A stretch of 64,000 bases of DNA from Kribbella amoyensis (GCF_007828865.1 NZ_VIVK01000001.1:682001-746000); one strand, 5' to 3'. Shown: positions 26,568 through 34,934, numbered from the stretch's first letter. Notes: a model not told the origin generated them from the sequence alone. A program made the numbers and translations.

Positions 26568-26732
26568 ATGTTGTTCCACACCACCGAGTCAGTACAGGCG
26601 GAGATCGCGTACCGGCAGGAGCGGCTGAAGCGGGACTACCAGCGGCCGCTCTGGTTCCGCCGGACGCCGGCGCCGCAGCCTGAGCAGACGACGCATCGAC
26701 TGCGTCTGGTGCACTCGCGGCACGCAGTGTGA
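26568..26732 (+). CDS. Tiny conserved protein, paralogue 1 of 3
   Basis: 54 residues from ATG 26568, with GGAGGG 7 nt upstream. Not a recognised family. The first 25 residues are shared with the next two genes: M-[LF]-x-T-[TE] start, then a helix with AE-x-AYRQERLKRDY/F. The C-terminal half is basic (RFRRTP-like, THRLRLVHSRHAV). No membrane segment or cysteine; a small basic, helical, possibly nucleic-acid or protein-binding peptide. It follows the isochorismatase gene by 126 nt and is closed by a strong hairpin at 26767-26805, so it is its own unit. Upstream copies of a CCTAAGGG-like element may be regulator sites. Confidence 0.72.
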   Translation: MLFHTTESVQAEIAYRQERLKRDYQRPLWFRRTPAPQPEQTTHRLRLVHSRHAV

Positions 26733-26766
26733 GTGCCCGTCCACCACCCGTCCCCCTATCCGCCCC

Positions 26767-26805
26767 GAGCGCGGCCGAGGTTCCGTCCGGAACCCGGCCG
26801 CGCTC
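26767..26805 (+). terminator. Hairpin terminator after tiny-protein gene 1
   Basis: GAGCGCGGCCG-A-GGTTCC, loop GTCC, GGAACC-C-GGCCGCGCTC: about 17 paired bases with one A/C mismatch, followed by CTGCGTTT. Very stable, located 35 nt after the stop at 26732. Confidence 0.7.
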
Positions 26806-26843
26806 CTGCGTTTCCGGCCCGATCGGCGCGGTCCCCGGGAGTA

Positions 26844-26873
26844 CCTAGGGGTGGCGATCGGTGTCCCTAGGGG
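26844..26873. promoter_or_regulatory. Paired CCTAGGGG elements upstream of tiny-protein gene 2
   Basis: CCTAGGGG occurs at 26844-26851 and 26866-26873, 22 nt (two helical turns) apart; each contains a palindromic CCTAGG core. Related TCTAAGTG and CCTAAGGG copies stand 30 nt apart at 26437-26444 and 26467-26474 before tiny-protein gene 1. Such paired short palindromes before coregulated genes are expected for LuxR/NarL-type activators, and a large LuxR regulator gene lies just downstream. Inference only. Confidence 0.45.
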
Positions 26874-26890
26874 CGGGTAAGGACCGGCGG

Positions 26891-26994
26891 CCCGCTGGAT
26901 AGGGAGGAGTTCCGATGTGCCGGGGCTCCTCAGCCGAGGAGATTAAGGCCATCGACAGAACGTCGAGACCACAACAGCCCAGGAGGCACCCGAA
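26891..26994 (+). promoter_or_regulatory. Conserved leader (copy 2) with SD-preceded upstream ORF
   Basis: GGGAGGAG, 5-6 nt, then ATG at 26915 opens a frame beginning MCRGSSAEEIKAID, matching the leader before gene 1. Within it CTCCTC-AGCC-GAGGAG forms a perfect 6-bp hairpin, and the same CTCCTC could pair with the GAGGAG ribosome site upstream, so two competing structures are possible. This has the look of a translated or switching attenuator for the tiny-protein gene at 26995. Confidence 0.45.
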
Positions 26995-27126
26995 ATGTTC
27001 ACCACCGAGTCCGCTCGCGCCGAGGCCGACTACCGCAGAGAGCGCCTCGCCCGGGACTTCCGCCGCTCGACCCGCAGGACCGGGTCCCGCCGGCACCTCA
27101 CCCGCCTGTTCACCCGGAACGCCTGA
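26995..27126 (+). CDS. Tiny conserved protein, paralogue 2 of 3
   Basis: 43 residues from ATG 26995, with AGGAGG about 8 nt upstream. The sequence opens MFTTESARAEADYRRERLARDFRR, clearly homologous to its neighbours, and ends in a short Arg-rich tail (TGSRRHLTRLFTRNA). It is the shortest of the trio and the one with the least extra sequence beyond the shared helix. The next paralogue starts 14 nt after its stop, so genes 2 and 3 form an operon. Function unknown; net charge strongly positive. Confidence 0.72.
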   Translation: MFTTESARAEADYRRERLARDFRRSTRRTGSRRHLTRLFTRNA

Positions 27127-27139
27127 GAGGAGGGACACC

Positions 27140-27301
27140 ATGTTCACCACGACGTTGATGCTCGAGGCGGAGACCGCCTACCGGCAGGAACGGATCAAGC
27201 GCGACTTCCGGGCTTCCGCCCGTGAGCGGCGCCGGGCGCGGGCCACGAAGCCCGAAGCCCGGCACCCGCGCCGGTCCCTGCGACCCACTCCGGCCGCATG
27301 A
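27140..27301 (+). CDS. Tiny conserved protein, paralogue 3 of 3
   Basis: 53 residues from ATG 27140 with GGAGGG 5 nt upstream. It begins [20 protein letters not shown] and continues with an Arg/Ala/Pro-rich tail ([17 protein letters not shown]). The shared AYRQER[IL]KRDF core with paralogue 1 is near identical. It ends in a textbook intrinsic terminator 10 nt past the stop, which isolates the trio from the LuxR regulator that follows. Function unknown. Confidence 0.72.
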   Translation: MFTTTLMLEAETAYRQERIKRDFRASARERRRARATKPEARHPRRSLRPTPAA

Positions 27302-27310
27302 CGGCCACGG

Positions 27311-27350
27311 ACGCCGTCCCTGACTCTCGAGAGACAGTCAGGGACGGCGT
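27311..27350 (+). terminator. Intrinsic terminator after the tiny-protein trio
   Basis: ACGCCGTCCCTGACT (27311-27325) pairs perfectly with AGTCAGGGACGGCGT (27336-27350), a 15-bp stem with a 10-nt loop, followed by TTCTCGTT. The best terminator of the window; it means the LuxR gene must have its own promoter in 27360-27480. Confidence 0.85.
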
Positions 27351-27480
27351 TTCTCGTTCCACGACCCTGCGGCGAGCGGCTGCCGAACCGGCTTCGGGCC
27401 CCGTGGAAGTGGACGTTTTGCTGGCCGCCGGCGGGCGGCGGGCGGGATGTCGTCGAATTGTGTCGGCGCCAGGGGCGAAA

Positions 27481-30396
27481 ATGGACGACGTGCCCTGGAT
27501 CTCGACACCACTCGTCGGCCGCTCGACCGAGATGGCCGCCCTGCTCAGCGCCGTGGACGAAGCCCGGACGCGCCGAGCCGGCGCGATCCTGCTGTCCGGT
27601 GACGCCGGCGTCGGCAAGACCCGGTTGCTGGACGAGGTCGCGACCGGGGCCCAGGAGCGTGGCTTCGGCGTCCTGGTCGGGCACTGCACCGACTTCGGCG
27701 ACGCCGGCCTGCCGTACCTGCCCTTCACCGAGATCTTCGGCCGGCTGGCCGGGGAACGGCCGGAGCTGGTCGACAGCGTCCTGACGAACTTCCCCGCGAT
27801 CGGCCGGCTGCTGCCGACGCACCGGCTGATCGGCGCCCAGCCGGTCCCGCAGGAGGGCCAGCTGGACCGGGCCGCGTTGTTCGACGCCGTCCTCGGCGCG
27901 TTCACGGCGCTGTCGACCAGCGAGCCGCTGCTGGTGATCGTCGAGGACGCGCACTGGGCCGACGACTCGACCCGGGACCTGATCGGTTTCCTGCTCACCC
28001 GGCTGACCTCGCAACGGCTCGCCCTGCTCGTCTCGTACCGCAGCGACGACCTGCACCGGCGGCACCCGCTCCGCCGCCCGATCGCCGAGTGGTCCCGGAA
28101 TCCGCGCGTCCGCCGGGTCAGCCTCAACCCGCTCGACGCCGACGAGTCCCGCACCCTGCTGACCTCGCTGCTGACCGAGCCGCTGCCCGAGACCGAGGTC
28201 CGCCGCATCCTCGACCGGGCCGGCGGCAACGCCTTCTTCACCGAGGAGCTGGTCGCGGCCGCGTCGATGGGCGACGCCGACGCGGTCCCGCCGGACCTGG
28301 CCGACCTGCTGCTGGTCCGGCTCGACCCGCTGTCCGACGACGCCCGCCAGGTGGCTCGGGTGATCGCGGTGGCGGGCCGGCGGGTGCCGCACACGCTGCT
28401 GACCGCGGTCGCCGGGTTGCCGGACCGCGAGCTCGACGCCGCGCTGCGCGAGCTGATCGACGCGCACATCCTCGAGCACCCGGGCAACGCGAGCTACTAC
28501 TTCCGGCACGCGCTGCTGTCCGAGGCGGTGTACGACGACCTGCTCCCAGGCGAGCGGGTCCGCCAGCACGCGGCGTACGCGAAGGCTCTGAAGGATCAGA
28601 CGGTCGCCGGGACCGCGGCCGAGCTGGCCGGGCACGCGACCCGCTCGCACGACCTGGCGACCGCGTTCCTCGCTCGGGTCCGGGCCGGCCAGGAGGCGAT
28701 CACGGTCGCCGCGCCGCAGGACGCGCTGAAGCACTTCGAGCTGGCGCTGGAGCTGTTCCCCAACGCGGCCGAGGACAGCCCGATCGGCAAGACCTGGTTG
28801 GTCGTCCAGACGGCGACGGCGGCGACCCTGTCGTCCCAGCACCTGCGCGCGGTGAAGCTGCTTCGCAAGACGCTGGCCGACCTGCCGCCGGACGCGCCGA
28901 AGGTGGAGCGGTCCGAGCTGCTGCTGCCGCTGGCCGACATCGCGCTGATCATCGACAACGACAACGAGGCGCACGAGGCGATCTCGCAGGCGTTCCGGCT
29001 GATGTCGGACGAGCCCGCGAGCGTGTTCAAGGCCCAGGTGATCGCGCTGTACGCCCGGGTCTCGGATGCGCTCGGCCGGCCGATGGAGGCGGAGCGGTGG
29101 GCACACGAGGCACTGCAGATCGCCCGCGAGATCGGTCAGGAGGCGGCCGCCGGGGACGCCGGGATCACGCTGGCCCAGCTGCGGAAGCGGGCCGGCGATC
29201 CGGTCGAGGCCGCGCGCCAGCTGGAGGAGGCCGCGGTCCGGGCCCAGCTCTCCGGCGACGCGGCGGCCGAGGTCCGCAGCCGGTACCTGCTCGGCTCGAA
29301 CCACTACGACCTGGGCCAGCTCACCGAGGCGAAGCGGTCCCTGCAGCACGCGGACCGGCGGGCGAACGAGCTCGGCCGGCAGTGGGCGGCGTATGGGTTC
29401 GACGCCCGGCGGATGCTCGCGCTGACCCAGTTCGTGCTGGGTGAGTGGGACGACGCGGCGCTCACCGCGCGGACCGACGCGCGCACACCGGCCGCGATCG
29501 AGGCGGCGCTGCGCTCGGTCGGGATGGCGGTCCGCAGCGGACGCGGTGACACCTCGGTCGCCGAGGAGCTGCGCCGGCTGCGGAAGTGGTGGAACCTCGA
29601 CGTGATGCTGCCGATCGTCGGCCTGCAGCCGGCCGTGGACGCGTACCGCGCGCTGGACCAGGTCGCCGAGGCCGAGAAGCTGATCGCCGACGTGTCCGCG
29701 CTGCTCACCGACGTCTTCCAGACCGAGTGGTTCATGGCCCGGATCCGCTTCTCGGCGCTCGGGCTGCAGCTGCTCTGCCACCGGGTGGTGAGCGAGCCGA
29801 CCAACGCCGCCGAGCTGGTCGCGCGTGGGGCCGAGCTGGTGAGCGAGGGGCAGTCGACCGCGGAGAAGGGGTTGCCCCCCGGACGGGTCCTGGGGGTTGA
29901 GGGCGTCGCGTGGCTGGCGCGGTTGGAGGCGGAGTGGGAGCGGCTGCGCTGGCTCGCCGCGATCGACGCGCCGACGGCCGAGGAGCACGTCGCGACCTGG
30001 CAGCGGACCGTGGACGCGTTCGGCTACGGGTACGTGTTCGAGCAGGCGTGGTCGCGGCTGCGGCTGTCGGCGGCGCTCCGGGCGGCCGGGCGGGTCGCCG
30101 ACGCGAACGAACAGGCTCAGCTCGCGGCCGAGGTCGCGCGGGAGCTCGGGGCCAAGCCGTTGCTCGACGAGCTGGGTGGTGCGGCCGATCCGGGTGGTGC
30201 GGCCGCGTTGACGGCGCGGGAGACGGAGGTCCTTCGGTTGCTGGCCGAAGGCCGGACGAACCGGCAGTTGGCGCGCGAGCTGTACATCAGCGAGAAGACG
30301 GTCAGCGTGCACGTCTCGAACATCCTGGCCAAGCTCGGCGTTCGCTCCCGCACGGAAGCGGCGGCCGTGGCCCGGCGCGACGGCCTGCTCGACTGA
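27481..30396 (+). CDS. Large ATP-binding LuxR (LAL family) transcriptional regulator
   Basis: 971 residues from ATG 27481 (AGGGG 5 nt upstream). The open frame extends back to 27298, but that part is crossed by the terminator at 27311-27350, so the later start is preferred. Domains: AAA-type ATPase with LVGRSTEM at 11-18, Walker A GDAGVGKT at 40-47 and Walker [13 protein letters not shown] near 150; a long helical TPR-like middle part; and a C-terminal LuxR helix-turn-helix ([33 protein letters not shown]). LAL proteins are ATP-dependent activators of catabolic or antibiotic genes, comparable to MalT. Its targets may be the tiny-protein genes just upstream with paired CCTAGGGG elements; that link is a guess. 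Confidence 0.9.
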   Translation: MDDVPWISTPLVGRSTEMAALLSAVDEARTRRAGAILLSGDAGVGKTRLLDEVATGAQERGFGVLVGHCTDFGDAGLPYLPFTEIFGRLAGERPELVDSVLTNFPAIGRLLPTHRLIGAQPVPQEGQLDRAALFDAVLGAFTALSTSEPLLVIVEDAHWADDSTRDLIGFLLTRLTSQRLALLVSYRSDDLHRRHPLRRPIAEWSRNPRVRRVSLNPLDADESRTLLTSLLTEPLPETEVRRILDRAGGNAFFTEELVAAASMGDADAVPPDLADLLLVRLDPLSDDARQVARVIAVAGRRVPHTLLTAVAGLPDRELDAALRELIDAHILEHPGNASYYFRHALLSEAVYDDLLPGERVRQHAAYAKALKDQTVAGTAAELAGHATRSHDLATAFLARVRAGQEAITVAAPQDALKHFELALELFPNAAEDSPIGKTWLVVQTATAATLSSQHLRAVKLLRKTLADLPPDAPKVERSELLLPLADIALIIDNDNEAHEAISQAFRLMSDEPASVFKAQVIALYARVSDALGRPMEAERWAHEALQIAREIGQEAAAGDAGITLAQLRKRAGDPVEAARQLEEAAVRAQLSGDAAAEVRSRYLLGSNHYDLGQLTEAKRSLQHADRRANELGRQWAAYGFDARRMLALTQFVLGEWDDAALTARTDARTPAAIEAALRSVGMAVRSGRGDTSVAEELRRLRKWWNLDVMLPIVGLQPAVDAYRALDQVAEAEKLIADVSALLTDVFQTEWFMARIRFSALGLQLLCHRVVSEPTNAAELVARGAELVSEGQSTAEKGLPPGRVLGVEGVAWLARLEAEWERLRWLAAIDAPTAEEHVATWQRTVDAFGYGYVFEQAWSRLRLSAALRAAGRVADANEQAQLAAEVARELGAKPLLDELGGAADPGGAAALTARETEVLRLLAEGRTNRQLARELYISEKTVSVHVSNILAKLGVRSRTEAAAVARRDGLLD

Positions 30397-30462
30397 ACGG
30401 TCCGCTCGGCGGATCCGTAGGTGGTCAGCGGCGGCAAGGGTTGGCACTGCCGCCGTTGCTGG

Positions 30463-30855
30463 TCAGCGGCGGTGAGGGTTGGTGCGGCGCTGGCGCTGGC
30501 GCTCGTGGCTGGGGACGTAGGTCGGGTGGTTGGTGTGCCGGCGGCGTTGGCGGGCGACCTCGTCCAGCTGCCGGGCGCGTTCGTCGTCGTTCACCGCCGG
30601 GGCGCCGGACTCTGACTCCAGCTCGACCGCGGCGGCCCGCCGGTCGGCCTTGCGCCGGTCCCCGGTCCGCCGATCGCCGATCCGCCGGTCGACGGGCTCG
30701 GGACTGCTACTGGGTCCGGCGACTTCGCTCCGGGCATCGTCGAACTGGTCGAGGATGTCGTCGAAGACCCGCTGGGCCCGCTGGACGCGCAGTACAAGCA
30801 GGACCAGCAGACCAACCGCCACGGTCGCGAGCACTACCCAGAGTTGCCATCCCAT
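30463..30855 (-). CDS. Small single-pass membrane protein with repeated DRR motif
   Basis: 130 residues, not assigned to a family. One N-terminal membrane helix (WVVLATVAVGLLVLLVL, residues 5-21) is followed by a cytoplasmic charged region. Near 57-73 the unit [IT]GDRR is repeated: DRRIGDRR-TGDRRKADRRAA, and the C-terminal 45 residues are Arg/His-rich (RQRRRHTNHP). Such basic anchored tails often bind nucleic acid or acidic phospholipids, but this is speculation. The ATG at 30853-30855 is preceded by a GGGGTGATGAGG-type site. It converges on the LAL gene with 66 nt between stops. Confidence 0.72.
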   Translation of the reverse strand: MGWQLWVVLATVAVGLLVLLVLRVQRAQRVFDDILDQFDDARSEVAGPSSSPEPVDRRIGDRRTGDRRKADRRAAAVELESESGAPAVNDDERARQLDEVARQRRRHTNHPTYVPSHERQRQRRTNPHRR

Positions 30856-31021
30856 GCCTCATCACCCCGTATTCGCCCCGTTCCCCCCAGTAATCACCTT
30901 AACCGCGTCTTGACGAAATTGCGATAGGTCCATCGCACTCCGTTACAGACAGGCGAATCCGGTCACGATAGTTGACGACCGCAACAACTCAGGGTGATGA
31001 GGCAACGACCTCGCTCGACGC

Positions 31022-32170
31022 TCAGTCACCCCGGGGAATCAGCCGGCCGCCGCGGAACAGGTACGCCGCCCGCCCGTCCGCGCCCGGCTGCCGGAACGCG
31101 AGCACCTGGTACTCCCCGCGGTCCGGCTCGGCGGTGATCAGCCGATCGGCGTCGAGCGGGACCATCCGCCGCCGCTCGACCTCGGGCATCAGCGCCCGCG
31201 CCTCGTCGGTCCGCGGTGTCTCCTCGGCCCAGATCTCGCTGTCCTCGGTCGCGGTGATCTCGGTCGACGTCAGCACCGCGTCGTACCGGCCGAGGTACAG
31301 CTCCGGCGCGATCCGCGGCGCCTGCTCGGGCGGGACCGGGCGCGCCGGGTGGCGGTACCCGGCCAGTTCGCCGAGCAGGTGGCCGACCAGGTCGTGGTAC
31401 AGCGCCTGGCTGGTCCCGTTGGTGAGCAGGGCGATCACGACGCCCTGGTCCGGGATCACCCGGAAGTACGCCGACTGGCCGATCGTGCCGCCGTCGTGGC
31501 CGTACATCCGGCCGCCCTCGACGTCGAAGATCATCCAGCCGAGTCCCCAGTGCTGGGCGAATCCGCCGAGGTCCGGGACGTCGACCTCGGGTGTCCACAG
31601 CAGTTCCCGGGTCTCCGCCGAGACGAGCTTGTTCTCCAGGTACGCCTGGCCGAACGTGACCAGGTCGCGCGCGCTCATCGCGAGCAGGGACCCGGCCGGG
31701 CCCATCGCGGGGATGAGGCTCCACACCGGCGCCGGCTCGTGCGGGCCCCCCGGCTTCGACGTGACGTGACCGAGCGCGGCGCGATGGAGCAGCGCCTCCT
31801 CCGGGACCGTGGCGAGGTGCTCGAGACCGAGCGGTTCCCCGATCCGCTCGCGGACCAGGACGTGGAACGGCTTGCCCCGCAGAACCTCGGTGATCCGGCC
31901 GAGAACCACGAAGCCGCTGTTGTTGTACGAGAAGCCCGCGCCCGGCGGGATCTCCTGCGGAAGTCCCGGCAGCACGTCGGTGAGGAACAGCTCGACCGCG
32001 TCGTCCCCGCGCGAGGTCGAGATGAACGCGTCCCCGGCGAATCCGCTGGTGTGGGTGAGCAGGTGCCGCGCGGTGACGACCTTCGCGGCCGCGCTGTCGG
32101 ACAGGCCGAACTCGGGCAGGTACTCGCGGACCGGCCGGTCGAGGTCGACCAGGCCCTCCTCCTCGACCAA
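31022..32170 (-). pseudogene. 5'-truncated beta-lactamase-fold serine hydrolase
   Basis: 382 residues of the PF00144 (class C beta-lactamase/PBP4*) family, but it begins at LVEEEGLVDLDRPVREYLPEF, which in intact members lies about 20 residues after the catalytic SxxK. No SxxK exists in the frame: an in-frame TAG occurs 36 nt upstream of the TTG start and the divergent ornithine cyclodeaminase gene begins 44 nt away. The second motif (YNNSGF near 103) and the third (GHDGG near 217) remain, and the C-terminal part is intact. The protein should therefore be catalytically dead: either a pseudogene created by a deletion or a repurposed remnant. Reading frame otherwise undamaged, so the event may be recent or the rest selected. 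Confidence 0.75.
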
Positions 32171-32213
32171 TCCATCGTGCCCCGCGCCGGCGACCTGGGC
32201 CTACGGTTGGCCG

Positions 32214-33110
32214 ATGAGGATCTTCACTGCCGAGGACGTGCGGCGGACCGTCCCGATGCCGGCCGCGATCGACGCGGTCCGCGAGGCGTTCCGCGAACTC
32301 CGGGCCGGGGCGTTCGTCCTGCCGCCGCGCCAGGTGTTCGGCGACGGGGCCGTCCTGGTCATGTCGGCGTACCACGCACCCACGAGGACGGCCGTGGTGA
32401 AGAAGATCGGCATCGACCTGAGCCGGGACCCGGCGATCCGGGCGACCCTGATCTGGACCGGCAGCGAGCAGATAGTTGCCGACGGCACCTCGATCACCAC
32501 GCTGCGAACCGGCGCCGTCGTCGGTGTGGCGACCGACCTGCTGGCGCCCCGCGACGCCGCCCGGCTCACCCTCATCGGCACCGGCGCCCAGGCCGCGGAC
32601 CAGGTGCGCGCCGTCCTCGCCGTACGCCCGATCGCGGAGACCACCGTCTGCGGCCGCGATCCCGACCGGGCGAAGAGGCTCGCCGGTTCGCTGGCGGAGG
32701 AGTTCCCCGAGGTGAAGTTCGCGGTGTCGGCCGACCTGCCCGAAGCGATTGCGACCCCGGACATCGTGTGCTGCGCGACGTCGACCTCGACCCCGTTGTT
32801 CGCCGCCGAAGACCTCCCCGAACGAGTCCACGTGAACGCCATCGGCTCGTTCCGCCCCATCATGCGCGAACTCCCCCACGACCTCCTCACCACCGCCTCG
32901 GTGGTCCTGGTCGACCAGGTCGAAGCCGCCCTGGAGGAATCAGGCGAAGTCATCGAAGCTGTCGACTCCGGCGCACTCCCCCGCGAATCCCTGGTCGAAC
33001 TAGGCGAAGCACTCGAAACCCCACCGCAGCCGACCGGCCGAACAGTCTTCAAATCAGTAGGAGTAGGCCCTCAGGACTGGTCCGTAGCCAACCTCCTCAG
33101 CCAGAGCTAG
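32214..33110 (+). CDS. Ornithine cyclodeaminase / mu-crystallin family protein
   Basis: 298 residues. The NAD-binding Rossmann motif is LIGTGAQAADQVRAVL (near 122-137) and the family stretch for substrate contacts is KKIGIDLSRD near 63; CCATSTSTPLF near 183 and HVNAIGSFRP near 206 are strongly conserved in the family. Members deaminate or reduce amino and imino acids (ornithine, alanine, ketimines). ATG at 32214 has no ribosome site, but TACGGT ends 6 nt upstream, suggesting a leaderless message. The stop overlaps the convergent SUKH gene by 4 nt. Its upstream edge marks the deletion that removed the beta-lactamase N-terminus. Confidence 0.87.
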   Translation: MRIFTAEDVRRTVPMPAAIDAVREAFRELRAGAFVLPPRQVFGDGAVLVMSAYHAPTRTAVVKKIGIDLSRDPAIRATLIWTGSEQIVADGTSITTLRTGAVVGVATDLLAPRDAARLTLIGTGAQAADQVRAVLAVRPIAETTVCGRDPDRAKRLAGSLAEEFPEVKFAVSADLPEAIATPDIVCCATSTSTPLFAAEDLPERVHVNAIGSFRPIMRELPHDLLTTASVVLVDQVEAALEESGEVIEAVDSGALPRESLVELGEALETPPQPTGRTVFKSVGVGPQDWSVANLLSQS

Positions 33111-33748
33111 TCCTCGTACACGCGGTCCCACCGCAGGTACCCGTCCTCCTCAACAGTCGGCAGATACGGTCTCGGCTTGCTCCAGGCGGTGGTCGTGGCG
33201 GTCGCGTACTCCTGGCAGGCCGGACGGCGGTTCACCATCGCCTCGGCGAGGTCTTCCAGCATCACTCCGACACTCGGCCACCAGGGGACCGAGTGGAAGC
33301 CGCCGTCCTCCGGCGAGTACTCACCGACGCACCCGTGCAGGTCACCCGGGCGGAGGTCGACGAACAGCTTGACCGACGTGCCCGACTCCCCGATCGGGAG
33401 GAATGCACCCAGCCATTCGGTGCTCAGGGTGCCGGCAGGGTCGGCGTCACCGAGGTGCGGACCTCGGCCCGAAATCTTGATCCACATCTTGTGGATGTCC
33501 AGCATGTCCTCGCACGGGACGAGGTTGTAGAGAGTCGGGACGAGGCGGCCCTGCACCCAGCGGTGTCGCGTGCCGTCCGCCTGCCGCAGGTACTCGCTGA
33601 GGTCCGGCGGGAGTGAGTACCCGATCGCCGTCTCCAGCCAGCGGATCGTCTTGGGGTCGGCCGGAGGGTTGATGAGGGCGGCCGTGGCCGGGGCGTTCTG
33701 TTCCAGCCAAGTGACGATCTGGCTCCAGGATTGCGTGACCGTGCTCAT
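33107..33748 (-). CDS. SMI1/KNR4 (SUKH) family protein
   Basis: 213 residues of the SUKH superfamily. The signature region is visible: ADPKTIRWLETAIGYSLPPDLSEYLRQADG (residues about 30-58, given here only in part as LPPDLSEYLRQADG), followed by FLPIGESGTSVKLFVDLRPG near 115 and a strand with VGEYSPEDGGF. SUKH proteins are often immunity proteins to polymorphic toxins or regulators of cell-wall synthesis. No toxin gene sits beside it, so here it may be an orphan immunity protein or a housekeeping regulator. It lies upstream of nuoA's end on the same strand as nuoA but 60 nt downstream of it. Confidence 0.85.
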   Translation of the reverse strand: MSTVTQSWSQIVTWLEQNAPATAALINPPADPKTIRWLETAIGYSLPPDLSEYLRQADGTRHRWVQGRLVPTLYNLVPCEDMLDIHKMWIKISGRGPHLGDADPAGTLSTEWLGAFLPIGESGTSVKLFVDLRPGDLHGCVGEYSPEDGGFHSVPWWPSVGVMLEDLAEAMVNRRPACQEYATATTTAWSKPRPYLPTVEEDGYLRWDRVYED

Positions 33749-33808
33749 GTGTTTCCGCCCCCAGGTTCGTGGATGAGCGGAGCCTAGAGGCGGGGATCGA
33801 CAGTGCGG

Positions 33809-34165
33809 TCAGGTCCAGCTGAGGACGTTCTTGCGCCAGGCGTAGAGGAGGCCGATGGTGACGAAGGCGAGGAAGACGAACATCTCGATCAGGGAGGCGA
33901 CGCCGACGGCTGCGAAGACGGTGGCCCAGGGGAAGAGGTAGACGGCGTCGACCGCGAAGATCACGTACAGGTAGGCGTAGAGGTAGTACCGGATGTGCAG
34001 CTGGGCCCAGCCCTCGCCGACCGGGTCCACGCCGGACTCGTACGTCTTGAGCTTGTCCGCGGTCGGGTTCGTGATCGTGAGCGCGCGGTTCAACGCGAAA
34101 GCACCGATCAACCCGAGCACGCCGAGCACCACGATCGCGGCGACGACCCCGTACGTCTCGGACAT
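33809..34165 (-). CDS. nuoA: NADH-quinone oxidoreductase subunit A
   Basis: 118 residues with three membrane helices. The diagnostic sequence is KLKTYESGVDPVGEGWAQLH (near 38-57; the normally cysteine-containing loop reads YESGVDP here), then YLYVIFAVDAVYLFPWA with the conserved acidic residue in helix 2. NuoA contributes the quinone-site loop together with NuoD and NuoH. It is separated from nuoB, normally adjacent, by 10.4 kb on the same strand. TAGACT ends 7 nt before the ATG and there is no ribosome site, suggesting a leaderless transcript. The SUKH gene follows 60 nt downstream. Confidence 0.94.
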   Translation of the reverse strand: MSETYGVVAAIVVLGVLGLIGAFALNRALTITNPTADKLKTYESGVDPVGEGWAQLHIRYYLYAYLYVIFAVDAVYLFPWATVFAAVGVASLIEMFVFLAFVTIGLLYAWRKNVLSWT

Positions 34166-34172
34166 GCCCGGA

Positions 34173-34178
34173 AGTCTA
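34173..34178 (-). promoter_or_regulatory. -10 element for a leaderless nuoA transcript
   Basis: TAGACT (minus strand) ends 7 nt before the nuoA ATG in the context GCACTAGACTTCCGGGC, close to the nuoB arrangement GGCACTAGGCT. Shared sequence around both -10 boxes hints that the separated pieces still answer to the same sigma factor. Confidence 0.5.
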
Positions 34179-34337
34179 GTGCTCACCCCGCACCCCGAAC
34201 CGCATCGCCGAACCGTCACCACCCACGCGATACCGGACCACTAACGCGTTATGTGACCACAACCAGCCCCACAACCCGCCATCCACCACATTCCCCCGCC
34301 ACCGAGCTCCCCCGCCCCCGTCACCCGTCACCAGCGT

Positions 34338-34934
34338 CTTTGTGCACATGCCGGTCGCCACCGGGCCCCAGCGGCAGCCGCTGCGTGCACAAACTCGCCT
34401 CGCCGAAGCTGGAGCAAGCGCGGCACAGGTACCAGCAGCGTCTTTGTGCACGCATCGCTCGTGCCCAGACCCCAGCGGCGGCTGGTGGGTGCACAAAGTC
34501 GCCTCGCCGAAGCTGGAGCAAGCGCGGCCGGGGTACCAGCAGCCTCTTTGTGCACGCACCGGTCGTGCCCAGACCCCAGCCGCGGCTGGTGGATGCACAA
34601 AGTCGCCTCGCTCAAGCGGAGCTAAGCGCGGCACGGGTACCAGCAGCCTCTTTGTGCACATGCCGGCCACGACGAGGCCCCAGCGGCGGCCGCTGCGTGC
34701 ACAAAGTCGCTTCGCCGAAGCGGGAGCAAGCGCGGCACAGGTACCAACAGCGCCTTTGTGCACGCATCGCTCGTGCCCAGACCCCAGCCGCGGCTGGTGG
34801 GTGCACAAAGTCGCCTCGCCGAAGCTGGAGCAACCGGGGCACAGGTACCAGCAGCGTCTTTGTGCACGCATCGCTAGTGCTCACACCCCGGCCGCGGCTG
34901 GTGGGTGCACAAAGTCGCCTCGCCGAAGCGGGCA
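34338..34934. repeat. Tandem array of 104-bp repeats, 5.7 copies
   Basis: CTTTGTGCAC starts at 34338, 34442, 34546, 34650, 34754 and 34858: five exact 104-nt steps, the last copy ending near 34934. Each unit holds an inverted pair, CTTTGTGCAC and GTGCACAAAG, about 36 nt apart, followed by TCGCCTCGCCGAAGC and ending in GGTACCAGCAG. Copies differ at roughly one base in eight, mostly in the segment between the arms. The period is not a multiple of three, so the long open frames across it are accidental. The array fills the gap between nuoA and the lipoprotein gene; nothing else was found there. It shares its core with the array at 63.2-64 kb. Confidence 0.92.

Noticed and set aside
26501-26683. 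A 60-codon protein starting at GTG 26501
   Set aside because: Only its first 15 residues resemble the other leader; the rest overlaps the tiny-protein gene out of frame and is not conserved.
27178-30447. A 1089-codon minus-strand open frame opposite the LAL gene
   Set aside because: Pure antisense shadow of a well-supported LuxR gene; no recognisable domain or start signal.
30856-31021. Possible ydaO-type (c-di-AMP) riboswitch upstream of the small membrane protein
   Set aside because: Some GGGGGAACGGGG-like sequence is suggestive, but the paired helices of the motif could not be drawn.
34338-34934. CRISPR array
   Set aside because: Units are 104 bp, nearly identical throughout, with no 25-40 nt unique spacers and no cas gene nearby.
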